This document shows, in pieces, positions 7,051 to 16,906 of a DNA stretch of 41,485 nt. The first letter of the stretch is position 1. Every line of letters starts with the position of its first letter. The DNA is from Tannerellaceae bacterium. Its GTDB lineage: Bacteria > Bacteroidota > Bacteroidia > Bacteroidales > Tannerellaceae. Location of the stretch: positions 1-41,485 of the forward strand of contig JAIRRS010000159.1 in the NCBI GenBank assembly GCA_031255855.1, written 5' to 3'. The notes below the pieces were generated by a model. It saw only the letters and a list, made by a program, of their open reading frames with translations. It was not told the DNA's origin and ran no database searches. A program made the translations under genes and the position numbers.

Positions 7051-9048
7051 GTGAATAAAGAAAACAAAGAAAAGGTAAGTGGCCTGCCTGAAAACGCTTA
7101 CCGTGAATTGAACGAGGGCGAAGAGTATAAACCCATCCTGTCGCCTTGTAAAGAATATCGTGAAGTTACGCCGTGGTCCGTACTTTGGGGATTGGTCATG
7201 GCTGTTGTTTTTAGCGCCGCGGCTGCCTATCTGGGACTGAAGGTCGGACAGGTTTTCGAAGCAGCCATTCCGATTGCGATTATCGCCGTCGGATTATCAA
7301 GCGCCTTTAAGCGGAAAAACGGCTTAGGAGAAAACGTCATTATCCAATCTATAGGCGCCAGCAGTGGCGTTATCGTAGCTGGCGCTATCTTTACACTTCC
7401 GGCCATATACATCCTTCAAGACAAGTATCCGGAAATTACAGTGAATTTCTTCGAAGTATTCATGAGTTCGTTATTGGGCGGCATACTTGGTATTCTTTTA
7501 TTAATACCTTTCCGGAAATATTTCGTTTCCGACATGCATGGGAAATATCCGTTCCCTGAAGCAACCGCCACTACACAGGTTCTGGTTTCCGGCGAAAAAG
7601 GAGGAAATCAAGCCAAACCTTTAATTTTTGCAGGACTTATCGGTGGTGTTTACGATTTCATTATCGCCACTTTCGGCTGGTGGAATGAAGTTATTACCAC
7701 CCGCATGGCGGGTATCGGCGAAATGTTGGCCGACAAAGCAAAAGTGGTATTCAAAGTTAATTCAGGAGCAGCCGTATTAGGACTTGGCTATATCATCGGA
7801 TTAAAATATTCATTCATCATTTGTGCCGGATCATTCCTCGTATGGCTTGTTATTATCCCGTTGATGTCGGCTTTTTTTGGTTCAGAGGTATTAACGCTTG
7901 GAAACGACGCCATAACGGCAACCGTAGGAAGCATGTCGCCCGAACAAATTTTCACGACATATGCCCGCCACATTGGTATCGGGGGTATTGCTACAGCAGG
8001 AGTTATCGGCATTATTAAGTCATGGAATATCATCAAGGGAGCTGCCGGATTGGCCGTCAAAGAAATGAAAGGAAAAAGTGGACAAACGAATAAAGAAGAA
8101 CTCCGCACCCAAAAAGACTTGTCGATGAAAATAATTACTATCGGCATCTTTATCGCCTTAATTGCCACTTATTTATTTTTCTATTTCGGTGTGCTCGACA
8201 ACTGGTATCAAGCATTCGTAGGATTATTGGTAGTAGGTATTATCGCTTTTCTTTTTACCACGGTAGCAGCCAATGCAATTGCCATTGTTGGCACTAATCC
8301 GGTTTCGGGGATGACTTTGATGACGCTTATTCTTGCCTCTATCATCCTTGTGGCCGTAGGGCTAAAAGGTGCAGCCGGCATGGTATCCGCCCTGATTATC
8401 GGGGGTGTAGTCTGCACGGCGCTGTCGATGGCAGGAGGATTTATCACCGATTTAAAAATAGGATATTGGCTGGGAACGACTCCGGCAAAACAACAAACCT
8501 GGAAATTCCTCGGAGCATTAGTTGCCGCCGCTACGGTTGGAGGTGTAATCTTAATCCTGAACAAAACATACGGATTCACCAGCGGACAGTTGGCCGCACC
8601 ACAGGCCAATGCGATGGCAGCCGTTATCGAACCATTGATGAGCGGCGCCGGTGCGCCTTGGATACTCTATGCCATTGGCGCTGTTCTGGCTATCGTGCTC
8701 AACTTCTTCAAAATTCCGGCATTAGCCTTTGCTTTAGGCATGTTTATCCCGCTTGAATTAAATACTCCGTTACTGATCGGCGGAGCAATAAGCTGGTATG
8801 TGGGAAGCCGCAGCAAAGACCAAGCCCTCAATAACGCCCGTGTAGAAAAAGGTACGCTTCTGGCTTCCGGGTTTATTGCCGGGGGAGCTTTGATGGGAGT
8901 AGTCAGCGCCGCATTGCGTTTCGGGGGCATCAATCTGTTGAACGAAGAATGGCTAAACAACAGCCTGTCGGAAGTACTGGCACTTGTCATGTATATAGGA
9001 CTTATCGTCTATTTGGCTATCGCGTCCCTTAAAACAGAAAAAGAATAA
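7051..9048 (+). CDS. OPT-family oligopeptide transporter
   Basis: A 665-residue membrane protein with some 14-16 hydrophobic segments. The N-terminal region WSVLWGLVMAVVFSAAAAYL followed by GLKVGQVFEAAIPIAI is typical of the OPT superfamily. GENVIIQSIGASSGVIVAGA and the internal GKYPFPEATATTQVL also match prokaryotic OPT proteins. These are secondary transporters of small peptides or metal chelates; the substrate of the Bacteroidota branch is not known. Translation starts at GTG 7051, the best start in frame, with no nearby ATG. It sits between the DUF368 gene and the SpoIID-domain gene in the same run. Import of peptides released from the wall would fit that context but is unproven. Confidence 0.9.
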   Translation: MNKENKEKVSGLPENAYRELNEGEEYKPILSPCKEYREVTPWSVLWGLVMAVVFSAAAAYLGLKVGQVFEAAIPIAIIAVGLSSAFKRKNGLGENVIIQSIGASSGVIVAGAIFTLPAIYILQDKYPEITVNFFEVFMSSLLGGILGILLLIPFRKYFVSDMHGKYPFPEATATTQVLVSGEKGGNQAKPLIFAGLIGGVYDFIIATFGWWNEVITTRMAGIGEMLADKAKVVFKVNSGAAVLGLGYIIGLKYSFIICAGSFLVWLVIIPLMSAFFGSEVLTLGNDAITATVGSMSPEQIFTTYARHIGIGGIATAGVIGIIKSWNIIKGAAGLAVKEMKGKSGQTNKEELRTQKDLSMKIITIGIFIALIATYLFFYFGVLDNWYQAFVGLLVVGIIAFLFTTVAANAIAIVGTNPVSGMTLMTLILASIILVAVGLKGAAGMVSALIIGGVVCTALSMAGGFITDLKIGYWLGTTPAKQQTWKFLGALVAAATVGGVILILNKTYGFTSGQLAAPQANAMAAVIEPLMSGAGAPWILYAIGAVLAIVLNFFKIPALAFALGMFIPLELNTPLLIGGAISWYVGSRSKDQALNNARVEKGTLLASGFIAGGALMGVVSAALRFGGINLLNEEWLNNSLSEVLALVMYIGLIVYLAIASLKTEKE

Positions 9049-9093
9049 ATTATATACTATCGACGCTATTAATAAACTAAATATATTCAACCA

Positions 9094-10413
9094 ATGGACA
9101 CACCAGTAGTAAATGTTGGCATCATGTCGGGAAAAGAGGTTTCCTTTGTATTCAACGAAGAATATGTACATACGGAAACCGGCGATTTTCTGATAGGTGA
9201 ACAACGGGCATTAATTGTGAACCGGAACATCATATTCAATGGCAAATTGTATGAAGAACTATTCTTCGAACCGGCTTCCAGCACTGCTACTTTCGACCTG
9301 AAAGCCGTAACCATTGGGGTTGATTTCCACTGGCAGCGTAAAGAAGATCAACGGTTTCGCGGAGCGCTCAACCTGGTTGTCGGCGAGGATGCCATTGTCG
9401 TTATCAACCAAGTTGATATAGAGGAGTATCTCACCAGTGTGATCTCGTCGGAAATGAGCGCCACAGCCTCAGTCGAATTCCTTAAGGCACACGCTGTCAT
9501 CTCACGCGGATGGTTATTAGCACAGATGTCGAAAAACCGCCTGTTGGCAAAAAAACAAGACGAAACGTATCAAAGCGCCTACCGGACAAAAGATGAACTT
9601 ATCCGCTGGTACGACCGGGAAGACCATGACATGTTCGATGTATGCGCCGACGACCATTGTCAACGTTACCAAGGCATTACACGCGCTTCTACCCCATTGG
9701 TCACCGAGGTTATCAATGAAACCCGGGGAGAAGTACTGACAGATGGGGAAAACATCTGTGATACCCGCTTTTATAAATGCTGCGGAGGCATAACCGAAAA
9801 GTTCGAAAACGTATGGGAACCCGTCTCCCACTCCTATCTTACGGCCGTATACGACAGTAAAGAAACGGTATTCCCGGACTTAACCAATGAAAAAGAAGCA
9901 GAAAAATGGATCAGGACATCCCCTGAAGCATTTTGCAACACCCAAGACAAAAAGATACTTGGCCAGGTATTGAATAACTACGATCAGGAAACTACTGACT
10001 TCTATCGATGGAAAGTAGAATACACCCAAACTGAATTATCCGACCTGATCAAACGCAAAAGCGGCATGGATTTCGGAGACATTATCGACCTTATTCCTTC
10101 GGAAAGAGGAGATTCGGGACGTATCTCCAAATTAAAAATCGTAGGAAGCAAACAAACATTTACCATCGGGAAGGAGTTGGAAATCCGCCGTACCCTATCC
10201 GAATCCCATTTGTATAGTTCCGCTTTCGTGGTGGATAAAACAGCTATATCAAATAATATTCCACAACGCTTTATTCTTACGGGAGCAGGCTGGGGGCATG
10301 GCGTCGGGCTTTGCCAGATTGGCGCCGCCGTCATGGGCGCCAATGGATACGATTACAAACAAATCCTAACCCATTACTTCCCCAATACAGAAATAGAAAA
10401 AATGTACTGGTAA
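9094..10413 (+). CDS. SpoIID/LytB-domain protein
   Basis: A 439-residue protein with a SpoIID core. The motif VDIEEYLTSVISSEMSATAS (about 108-127) ends in the conserved SEM, with E120 matching the essential glutamate of SpoIID. It is followed by FLKAHAVISRGWLLAQ. The C-terminal motif GWGHGVGLCQIGAAVMGANG is also characteristic. Founding members are lytic transglycosylases or amidase enhancers acting on peptidoglycan. Unusual points are the lack of a recognisable signal peptide and cysteines in the middle (CADDHC and KCCGG). The ORF begins at ATG 9094, 45 bases after the OPT gene, and the symporter follows 15 bases later. Either secretion is atypical or the enzyme handles recycled wall fragments in the cytosol; I cannot decide. 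Confidence 0.9.
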   Translation: MDTPVVNVGIMSGKEVSFVFNEEYVHTETGDFLIGEQRALIVNRNIIFNGKLYEELFFEPASSTATFDLKAVTIGVDFHWQRKEDQRFRGALNLVVGEDAIVVINQVDIEEYLTSVISSEMSATASVEFLKAHAVISRGWLLAQMSKNRLLAKKQDETYQSAYRTKDELIRWYDREDHDMFDVCADDHCQRYQGITRASTPLVTEVINETRGEVLTDGENICDTRFYKCCGGITEKFENVWEPVSHSYLTAVYDSKETVFPDLTNEKEAEKWIRTSPEAFCNTQDKKILGQVLNNYDQETTDFYRWKVEYTQTELSDLIKRKSGMDFGDIIDLIPSERGDSGRISKLKIVGSKQTFTIGKELEIRRTLSESHLYSSAFVVDKTAISNNIPQRFILTGAGWGHGVGLCQIGAAVMGANGYDYKQILTHYFPNTEIEKMYW

Positions 10414-10428
10414 AAAACAGCATACGGC

Positions 10429-11874
10429 ATGAGTAGCTATATCATCCTTATTATCATCGCGGCCTACTTTGGCATATTACTGCTAATCTCTTACTTTACA
10501 GGGAAAAAGAACACCGGTAATGACGCGTTTTTCTTGGGAAACCGGCAATCTCCCTGGTTTATTGTTTCTATCGGGATGATAGGAACTTCGCTGTCGGGAG
10601 TCACCTTTGTATCCGTTCCGGGTATGGTGCGAAGCATTGATATGACGTATATGCAGACGGTATTCGGATTTTTTTTCGGGTACATACTGATTGCCAAAGT
10701 GCTACTCCCGCTTTATTATAAATTACAACTGACATCCATCTACTCCTACCTGGAAGGGCGCATAGGTAAAAGGGGATATAAAACAGGCGCCTCCTTCTTC
10801 CTGCTTTCCAAAATTGTGGGAGCTGCCGCCCGTTTATATCTGGTTGTCCTTATTTTGCAGACATATGTATTCAGCGTTTGGAACATTCCCTTTTGGGTAA
10901 CTACGGTATTAAGCATCGCCCTGGTATGGCTTTATACCTATCGCAGCGGGATAAAAACAATTGTTTGGACAGATACCCTGCAAGCGCTTTGTCTGATTGT
11001 CATGTTGATTGTCATTATATGGCAAGTAAAAGACGTAATGGGACTTTCGATGGGTGGAATGGTGCAAACACTAGTAAACAGTCCGAATTTCAGACTCTTT
11101 GAATTTACGGATTGGCACAGCACGCAACATTTTGCCAAACAGTTTTTCAGCGGTATATTCATTACTATCGTAATGACTGGCCTCGACCAGGATATGATGC
11201 AGAAAAACCTCTCCTGCAAAAGTCTGAAAGATGCACAGAAAAACATGTACACCTATGGATTTGCCTTCACTCCGGTCAACTTCTTGTTTCTCTCTTTAGG
11301 AATATTGCTCTTGACATTGGCCTCGCAACAAAATGTCTCTTTACCCGCCTTGAATGATGATATCTTACCCATGTTTTGCACATCGGGTATTTTAGGCGGT
11401 TCAATCCTCATCTTCTTTACTATCGGGATTATCGCGGCTGCATTCAGCAGCGCCGACTCCGCCCTAACGGCTTTAACGACTTCTTTTTGCGTGGATATAC
11501 TGAGAGTAGAAAAAGAAGAAGCAGAAAGGGCTAAACGAATCCGGTTGAGAACACACTTGGCAATATCCATTTTATTCGCTGTTATCATATTAATATTTAA
11601 AGCATTAAACAACCGGAGCGTTATCGATGCCATCTATATGATTGCATCTTATACATACGGCCCATTGTTGGGATTATTCCTGTTTGGCCTTTTCACGAAA
11701 AAGAAGCCGAATGACCAATATGTTCCTTATATATGCATAGCTTCTCCATTGGTCTGCTTTGCTATCGACTACTTTATTAAGCTTTACACCGGATATGTAT
11801 TCAGTTATGAAATGCTAATAATTAACGGATCCATTACATTTGGCGGATTGTGGATGGTATCAAAAAAGAAATGA
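10429..11874 (+). CDS. Sodium:solute symporter (SSS family)
   Basis: A 481-residue transporter with about 13 hydrophobic segments, beginning with [20 protein letters not shown]. The sequence [20 protein letters not shown] followed by GVTFVSVPG matches the start of the SSS core fold. [20 protein letters not shown] and the [17 protein letters not shown] region further along, with its Na-site serines, are family hallmarks. The protein couples Na influx to uptake of a small solute, often a sugar, sialic acid or amino acid. The gene's position right after the SpoIID-domain gene suggests a muropeptide-derived sugar, but nothing in the sequence proves the substrate. Its stop codon overlaps an ATG that is one possible start for engB. 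Confidence 0.92.
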   Translation: MSSYIILIIIAAYFGILLLISYFTGKKNTGNDAFFLGNRQSPWFIVSIGMIGTSLSGVTFVSVPGMVRSIDMTYMQTVFGFFFGYILIAKVLLPLYYKLQLTSIYSYLEGRIGKRGYKTGASFFLLSKIVGAAARLYLVVLILQTYVFSVWNIPFWVTTVLSIALVWLYTYRSGIKTIVWTDTLQALCLIVMLIVIIWQVKDVMGLSMGGMVQTLVNSPNFRLFEFTDWHSTQHFAKQFFSGIFITIVMTGLDQDMMQKNLSCKSLKDAQKNMYTYGFAFTPVNFLFLSLGILLLTLASQQNVSLPALNDDILPMFCTSGILGGSILIFFTIGIIAAAFSSADSALTALTTSFCVDILRVEKEEAERAKRIRLRTHLAISILFAVIILIFKALNNRSVIDAIYMIASYTYGPLLGLFLFGLFTKKKPNDQYVPYICIASPLVCFAIDYFIKLYTGYVFSYEMLIINGSITFGGLWMVSKKK

Positions 11875-11876
11875 GT

Positions 11877-12479
11877 ATGGAAATAAAAAGCGCAGAATTT
11901 GTTATCAGTAATACAGATGTAAAAAAATGTCCCGAAGGGAATATGCCAGAGTATGCCTTTATCGGACGAAGCAATGTTGGCAAATCATCTCTGATTAATA
12001 TGTTGACAAACCGGAAAAGCCTGGCATTAACATCCCAGAAACCGGGAAAAACCCAACTGATAAATCATTTCATCATCAACAAGGAGTGGTATTTGGTTGA
12101 CTTGCCCGGTTATGGATATGCACAACGAGGAAAGGAAGGAAGAGAAAAGCTTCGCCGCATCATTGAAGATTATATCCTGGAACGCGAGCAACTTACAAAC
12201 CTGTTTGTTTTACTTGATTCCCGCCATGCACCACAAGAGATAGATTTGGAATTTATGGAATGGCTGGGCGAAAACGAAATCCCCTTCTCAATCATTTTTA
12301 CCAAAATAGATAAAATCAGCAAAAGCAAACTCAATGGGAACCTGACCGTATATAAAGATAAACTACTTGAAACCTGGGAAGAACTCCCTCCTATCTTCAC
12401 CTCCTCCTCTGAAAAAAGAGAAGGGAAAGAAGAAGTTCTTTCATATATACATGAGATTAATCAACAATTAATTACATAG
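11877..12479 (+). CDS. engB: Ribosome biogenesis GTPase EngB (YsxC/YihA)
   Basis: A 200-residue P-loop GTPase of the TrmE-Era-EngA-YihA class needed for late assembly of the large ribosomal subunit. It shows G1 [10 protein letters not shown]2 in SQKPGKTQ, G3 DLPGYG, G4 TKIDK and the closing TSSSEKREG. The start [19 protein letters not shown] is that of Bacteroidota orthologues as I remember them. An ATG at 11871 overlaps the stop of the symporter gene (ATGA) and is an equally possible start giving two more residues; the open frame from 11850 is too long. This is the last gene of the forward run, and a hairpin region separates it from a converging gene. Confidence 0.95.
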   Translation: MEIKSAEFVISNTDVKKCPEGNMPEYAFIGRSNVGKSSLINMLTNRKSLALTSQKPGKTQLINHFIINKEWYLVDLPGYGYAQRGKEGREKLRRIIEDYILEREQLTNLFVLLDSRHAPQEIDLEFMEWLGENEIPFSIIFTKIDKISKSKLNGNLTVYKDKLLETWEELPPIFTSSSEKREGKEEVLSYIHEINQQLIT

Positions 12480-12485
12480 GCCAAA

Positions 12486-12557
12486 GGAAGTAGGAAAAAC
12501 AAATTCATCCTACTTCCACCTACTTTCTAATAAATAATCACTTTTAGCGATTATTTA
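12486..12557. terminator. Paired hairpins at the engB / ABC permease convergence
   Basis: The first stem, GGAAGTAGGA (12486-12495) with TCCTACTTCC (12508-12517), is a perfect 10-base pairing with a 12-base loop. The second, TAAATAATC (12531-12539) with GATTATTTA (12549-12557), overlaps the permease stop. Neither has a classic long T run, though the sequence is AT-rich on both strands. They probably end transcription from both sides. Confidence 0.5.
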
Positions 12558-13870
12558 TATTTCACCCATTTAATCATTTCTTTGAGACTTGGCTTTTTGC
12601 CATACATGAGAATACCTATCCGGTAGATTTTAGCAGAGAACCAGGTAAGAGCTATGGCTGTTGCCAACAATAACGTAACGGATACGATTAGTTCCCACAA
12701 GGGAACATCATAAGGCAAACGCATCATCATAACAATCGGTGAAGTAAACGGAATCATCGAACACCAAAAAGCCAGTGGCCCATCAGGATTATCCATACTA
12801 TAGATACCTGCATACAAGGCAAATACCATAAATACCATAATAGGCGCAATAAATTGATTCGTGTCTTCTTGTTGGTCCACGGCAGAACCTATGGCAGCGA
12901 AAATACCGGCATACAGCAAATACCCTCCTATAAAATAGAGAATAAAGAAAATGATCAACTCCGTAAAATTAATACCATTGATAATGCCCAACCACTCATT
13001 CATTTCTTGCATGGTCTCCGGATTCATCCCCATAGCCATACCTGGTTGCATAGCCATTCCCTCCCGGATAGACAACATATCCATGCCTCCTCCCAAAAAG
13101 AAAGTACCTCCCGCAATTAAAGCCGAGCTCATAATTCCCCATAGAAACAGTTGAGTAAGCCCTACAAAAGCAATGCCGACAATCTTTCCCATCATTAAAT
13201 CGAAAGGCCGAACCGATGAAATCATTAGCTCCACAATCCGGTTTGTTTTCTCCTCCATTACGCCCTGCATCACCATTGAACCGTAAGCAACAATGAACAT
13301 ATAAACAAGCATCGTAAATATGAAACCTATCGCAGAGGCTATCATGGCCGACGAAGCGCTTTCGCTACCATCCGAACTCCACTTGATTGTCTGGACATTG
13401 AAACTGATTTTGCTTTCTTCAATAATTTCTTTCAAATCAGGAATGTTGAATGATGCCAATTTTTGGTTTTCAAGTTCTTTTGTAATTGTTTGATTGACCA
13501 GACGGCTTAATTCACCGGGAATCTGTTTTTCGGAATAGACCGTAGCGGCTTTCGGGCTTTGTATCAAATCATCCGTGATACTCAGGAATGCAAAAACTTC
13601 CTTGCTGTCTCCATTCCGGTAATCTTCCAATGACTTTGTACCGTTTATAAACCGGAAGTTTTCCGTATCCCGGAACAATGAGGTATACTTTTCGGTTGAG
13701 TCGATAACTACTACCGTCTTTACTTCGTCGCTTTTGATGGATGACAGCCACAAAGGCACAAAAACCAAAGCGGTAATCAGGAAAGGCATCAGAATCGTTA
13801 CAACAAGAAACGATTTCTTACTAACCCGTCTTAAATACTCTCTCTTAATAATGACACCTATTTTATTCAT
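12551..13870 (-). CDS. ABC transporter permease (NatB/ABC-2 type)
   Basis: A 439-residue ABC-2-type membrane subunit. One N-terminal transmembrane helix (KKSFLVVTILMPFLITALVF, about 17-36) precedes an extracytoplasmic domain of about 130 residues. Five or six helices follow from about residue 180, including the family stretch GVMEEKTNRIVELMISSVRP. A Met/Gly-rich loop (near 270-290, MQPGMAMGMNPETMQEM) sits between helices. The layout is that of NatB-like exporters working with a NatA-like ATPase. Its start overlaps the ATPase stop by four bases (ATGA), showing translational coupling. The exported substrate is unknown; Na, peptides or antibiotics are known for relatives. Confidence 0.88.
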   Translation of the reverse strand: MNKIGVIIKREYLRRVSKKSFLVVTILMPFLITALVFVPLWLSSIKSDEVKTVVVIDSTEKYTSLFRDTENFRFINGTKSLEDYRNGDSKEVFAFLSITDDLIQSPKAATVYSEKQIPGELSRLVNQTITKELENQKLASFNIPDLKEIIEESKISFNVQTIKWSSDGSESASSAMIASAIGFIFTMLVYMFIVAYGSMVMQGVMEEKTNRIVELMISSVRPFDLMMGKIVGIAFVGLTQLFLWGIMSSALIAGGTFFLGGGMDMLSIREGMAMQPGMAMGMNPETMQEMNEWLGIINGINFTELIIFFILYFIGGYLLYAGIFAAIGSAVDQQEDTNQFIAPIMVFMVFALYAGIYSMDNPDGPLAFWCSMIPFTSPIVMMMRLPYDVPLWELIVSVTLLLATAIALTWFSAKIYRIGILMYGKKPSLKEMIKWVKYK

Positions 13871-14793
13871 GCTTCTGTAAGATTAATACCGGAAACGGTG
13901 TTAATAAATATATCATTCATAGAAGGGAGTTCTTCTGTAAACGACAATACTTCATATGATTTGGCAAATTCTGTTACTATCTCCGAATTGCTGACCTCCG
14001 GATTCTTTTGTATCCGCATCCTTATCTCGTCGGTTTGCGCTTTTGTGCTCAATACGGTATAATGGTCGGAATCAAGGGTAAATGCACCTCCTTTCCAACG
14101 CAACACAACATCTAATGTATTTGATTTGAAACGGTTTCTTATCTCATTTACTTCACCCGACAAAACCACTTCCGAGCGGTTTATCAATGCAATATCATCG
14201 CATATTTCTTCAACAGATGCCATATTGTGCGTGGAAAAGATGATGGTATGCCCCAAATACTTTAGTTCCAGTATTTCCTGCTTTAACCGATCGGCATTTA
14301 TCGGGTCGAAACCGCTAAACGGTTCATCGAAAATCATCAGCTCCGGCTTATGAATAACGGTTATGATAAACTGTATCTTCTGTTGCATGCCTTTGGACAA
14401 CTCTTCCAGTTTACGGTTCCACCACGATGTAATTTCGAATTTTTCAAACCATTCCAGCAAGCGTTTTCGCGCTTCTTTGTACGACAATCCTTTCAGGCGT
14501 GCCAGATAAATGGCTTGCTCCCCTACTTTCATCTTTTTATAGAGACCCCGTTCTTCGGGTAAATAACCGATACGGCAGACATCTTCCGGTTGCGACTCTG
14601 TTCCGTTGAAACGAACGACTCCACTATCTGGAGCCGTAATTCGGTTTATAATGCGGATTAATGTGGTTTTTCCTGCCCCGTTGGGGCCTAAAAGCCCGAA
14701 TATCTTCCCCTGTGGTACTTGGATACTCACTTTATTAAGAGCCAGATGTCCGGAAAATTGCTTAACCACATCTTCTGTTTCTAAAAAATACAT
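13867..14793 (-). CDS. ABC transporter ATP-binding protein (NatA type)
   Basis: A 308-residue ATPase that powers the adjacent permease. Walker A GPNGAGKT lies at residues 36-43, the signature is the variant LSKGMQQK, Walker B is LMIFDEP, and the H-loop is in STHNM. After the ATPase core (about 1-215) there is a C-terminal extension of about 90 residues, as in other NatA-like exporters (DUF4162-like region). The start at 14793 gives MYFLETEDVVKQFSGHLALN, normal for the family. The gene is 12 bases downstream of dnaG and overlaps the permease, so it is probably transcribed from the dnaG promoter. Confidence 0.93.
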   Translation of the reverse strand: MYFLETEDVVKQFSGHLALNKVSIQVPQGKIFGLLGPNGAGKTTLIRIINRITAPDSGVVRFNGTESQPEDVCRIGYLPEERGLYKKMKVGEQAIYLARLKGLSYKEARKRLLEWFEKFEITSWWNRKLEELSKGMQQKIQFIITVIHKPELMIFDEPFSGFDPINADRLKQEILELKYLGHTIIFSTHNMASVEEICDDIALINRSEVVLSGEVNEIRNRFKSNTLDVVLRWKGGAFTLDSDHYTVLSTKAQTDEIRMRIQKNPEVSNSEIVTEFAKSYEVLSFTEELPSMNDIFINTVSGINLTEA

Positions 14794-14805
14794 ACGCGGT
14801 TTATT

Positions 14806-16794
14806 TTACATTCTTAATACAATGCGCTCGCCTATTTGTTTGTTAAGCGCTTTCTTTATTTCATTCAGTTCTTCTTGTTCTTTCATCAATCCCACGGCCT
14901 TCTCTACATCGCCGGTTTTCTGCAATTCTTTAATATGTTGGGCTATCTCGCTTATTTGTTTACGGATATACGCGTCTTTAAAGCCAAGGATATCATGCAA
15001 AATCATTTGGTTGAGTAAATCTTCTTCCGTTTTGATTTCCTGAAACTTCGTATGGTATTTGCTCAATTGGTATTTCTCACTCATCAAATTGGCGGCCAAT
15101 TGGCTCGTTTCCGAATCAGGATGAGCAAGGAAATAGCGCGTAGCCACAAAGCTATCGTCTTTACAATGGGTTGCTGCTTCGTCCAACATGTTCTTATATA
15201 AGGGTGTCCGGAAAAACATTTCATCTTGCTCCAGCTCCGATTGTATATATTCAGCCACACGGATGATTATTTCTTCTTTCGTGTCTTCGTCTTCGTAATC
15301 ATAAAGCACGCGTTCGCCATACCTTACGACATAGCGGAGCAAGGCTAACTCCAACGGCTCAAAAGGTGAACGTTCTATTCGTTTTTTCTCCTGAGGTATC
15401 TGCGCAGATGAGGCCGGGATATTTTCCGCTTCTTCCTGCACCGTGGAATCTGTTGCCTGGGGAACAGGTCGCAATGCTCTTTTTTCATTGTTTTGCAAGC
15501 GTATCTTGTTGACTTCATTCAATATAACCCGTTCGTCCATTTCCATCATGGTACTACATTCCCGGATATAAAGCGTACGGGCAATCGTATCGGAAATAAT
15601 AGCGACCGTACGGATAATGTCATTGATTAATGAAGAACGCTTTACCGGATCGTCGCCCGCTTCGTCTAACAACAAACGTGTCTTGAAACGAATAAAATCG
15701 GTCTCGTTTTGTGTTATAAACTCCTTAAACTGTGTGGAATTATGTTTTCGGGCAAACGAGTCGGGGTCTTCTCCGTCCGGAAGTAAAAGTACTTTGACAT
15801 TCAATCCTTCCTCAAGCAACAGGTCGATTCCCCGGAGAGCCGCCTTGATACCAGCCGCATCGCCATCGTATAAAACAGTAATATTCTCCGTAAATCGATG
15901 AATCAAACGGATTTGCTGTTGGGTAAGGGCCGTACCCGACGAGGCCACAACATTCTCGATTCCGGCTTGGTGCATGGAAATCACATCCGTATACCCTTCC
16001 ACCAGATAGCATCTATCTTCTTTTACTATGCTTTGTTTGGCGAAGAAGATACCGTAAAGTTCGTTGCTCTTATGGTAGACTTCACTTTCAGGAGAATTGA
16101 CATACTTGGCCGTCTTTTCATCTTTTTTGAGGATACGTCCCCCAAAAGCTACCACTTTACCACTCAGGCCGTGAACCGGAAACATTACACGTCCCCGGAA
16201 ACGGTCGCTCACCGATCCGTTCTCGTAGGCAATGACAAGTCCTGTTTTTTCCAGATATTCCTTCTTATAGCCTGCCTTGACACCCGCCCGGTATAAGGCA
16301 TCCCGTTCATCGAGACTAAATCCCAACTGAAACTTCCTGATGATATCATCCCTGAAACCACGTTCTTTGAAATACCTTAATCCGATAGTCCTCCCGTCTA
16401 CATGTTCATGGAGCTGTGTCATAAAATATTTCTGTGCCCAGTTGTTGACAATAAGCATACTCTCACGGTCGCTGTGAATCTGCTTTTCTTCATCCGTCAG
16501 TTCCCGTTCCTGGATATCTATATGATACTTCTTCGCTAAATAACGCAACGCATCGAAATACCCCAGTTGCTCATGCTTCATAATGAAATGCACGGCCGTC
16601 CCTCCTTCCCCGCAAGCAAAGCATTTACATATATTCTTCGCCTGAGAAACATAAAACGAAGGGGTCTTGTCTGCATGAAACGGACACAAGCCAACATAAT
16701 TAACCCCACGTTTTCGCAAGGTTACAAACTCCGACACGACATCTACAACATTTGTAGCCGCCAGTATCCGGTCTATGGTAGGTTGATCGATCAT
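14806..16794 (-). CDS. dnaG: DNA primase
   Basis: A 662-residue primase that makes RNA primers at the replication fork. The N-terminal CHC2 zinc finger has C37-x2-H40 and C58-x2-C61. The RNA polymerase core contains RFRGRVMFPVHGLSGKVVAF followed by GGR. The Toprim metal site is visible as VEGYTDVISMHQAG and LYDGDAAGIKAALRG. The C-terminal region (about 460-662) is long, charged and helical, as expected for the DnaB-interacting domain. The length is usual for Bacteroidota. It is the first gene of a reverse operon with the two ABC genes behind it. Confidence 0.97.
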   Translation of the reverse strand: MIDQPTIDRILAATNVVDVVSEFVTLRKRGVNYVGLCPFHADKTPSFYVSQAKNICKCFACGEGGTAVHFIMKHEQLGYFDALRYLAKKYHIDIQERELTDEEKQIHSDRESMLIVNNWAQKYFMTQLHEHVDGRTIGLRYFKERGFRDDIIRKFQLGFSLDERDALYRAGVKAGYKKEYLEKTGLVIAYENGSVSDRFRGRVMFPVHGLSGKVVAFGGRILKKDEKTAKYVNSPESEVYHKSNELYGIFFAKQSIVKEDRCYLVEGYTDVISMHQAGIENVVASSGTALTQQQIRLIHRFTENITVLYDGDAAGIKAALRGIDLLLEEGLNVKVLLLPDGEDPDSFARKHNSTQFKEFITQNETDFIRFKTRLLLDEAGDDPVKRSSLINDIIRTVAIISDTIARTLYIRECSTMMEMDERVILNEVNKIRLQNNEKRALRPVPQATDSTVQEEAENIPASSAQIPQEKKRIERSPFEPLELALLRYVVRYGERVLYDYEDEDTKEEIIIRVAEYIQSELEQDEMFFRTPLYKNMLDEAATHCKDDSFVATRYFLAHPDSETSQLAANLMSEKYQLSKYHTKFQEIKTEEDLLNQMILHDILGFKDAYIRKQISEIAQHIKELQKTGDVEKAVGLMKEQEELNEIKKALNKQIGERIVLRM

Positions 16795-16813
16795 TCGATT
16801 TTTTAAGTAGACA

Positions 16814-16844
16814 CAAAAATAAGTAAAATTTAAACTGATTCAAA
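16814..16844 (-). promoter_or_regulatory. dnaG: dnaG promoter
   Basis: On the reverse strand TTTG (16841-16844), a 19-base spacer and TATTTTTG (16814-16821) match the Bacteroides promoter exactly. The transcript would start near 16807, 13 bases before the ATG at 16794. Confidence 0.75.
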
Positions 16845-16874
16845 CAGGGTTATCTCTATATCTTCTAAAATGGT

Positions 16875-16882
16875 TATATTTG
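16875..16882 (+). promoter_or_regulatory. -7 element for the DUF5106/thioredoxin-like gene
   Basis: TATATTTG exactly matches TAnnTTTG and predicts a transcript start near 16889, 18 bases before the ATG at 16907. No good -33 box is visible at the usual distance. Confidence 0.55.
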
Positions 16883-16906
16883 CCTACCTGAACAAAATAT
16901 GACAGA

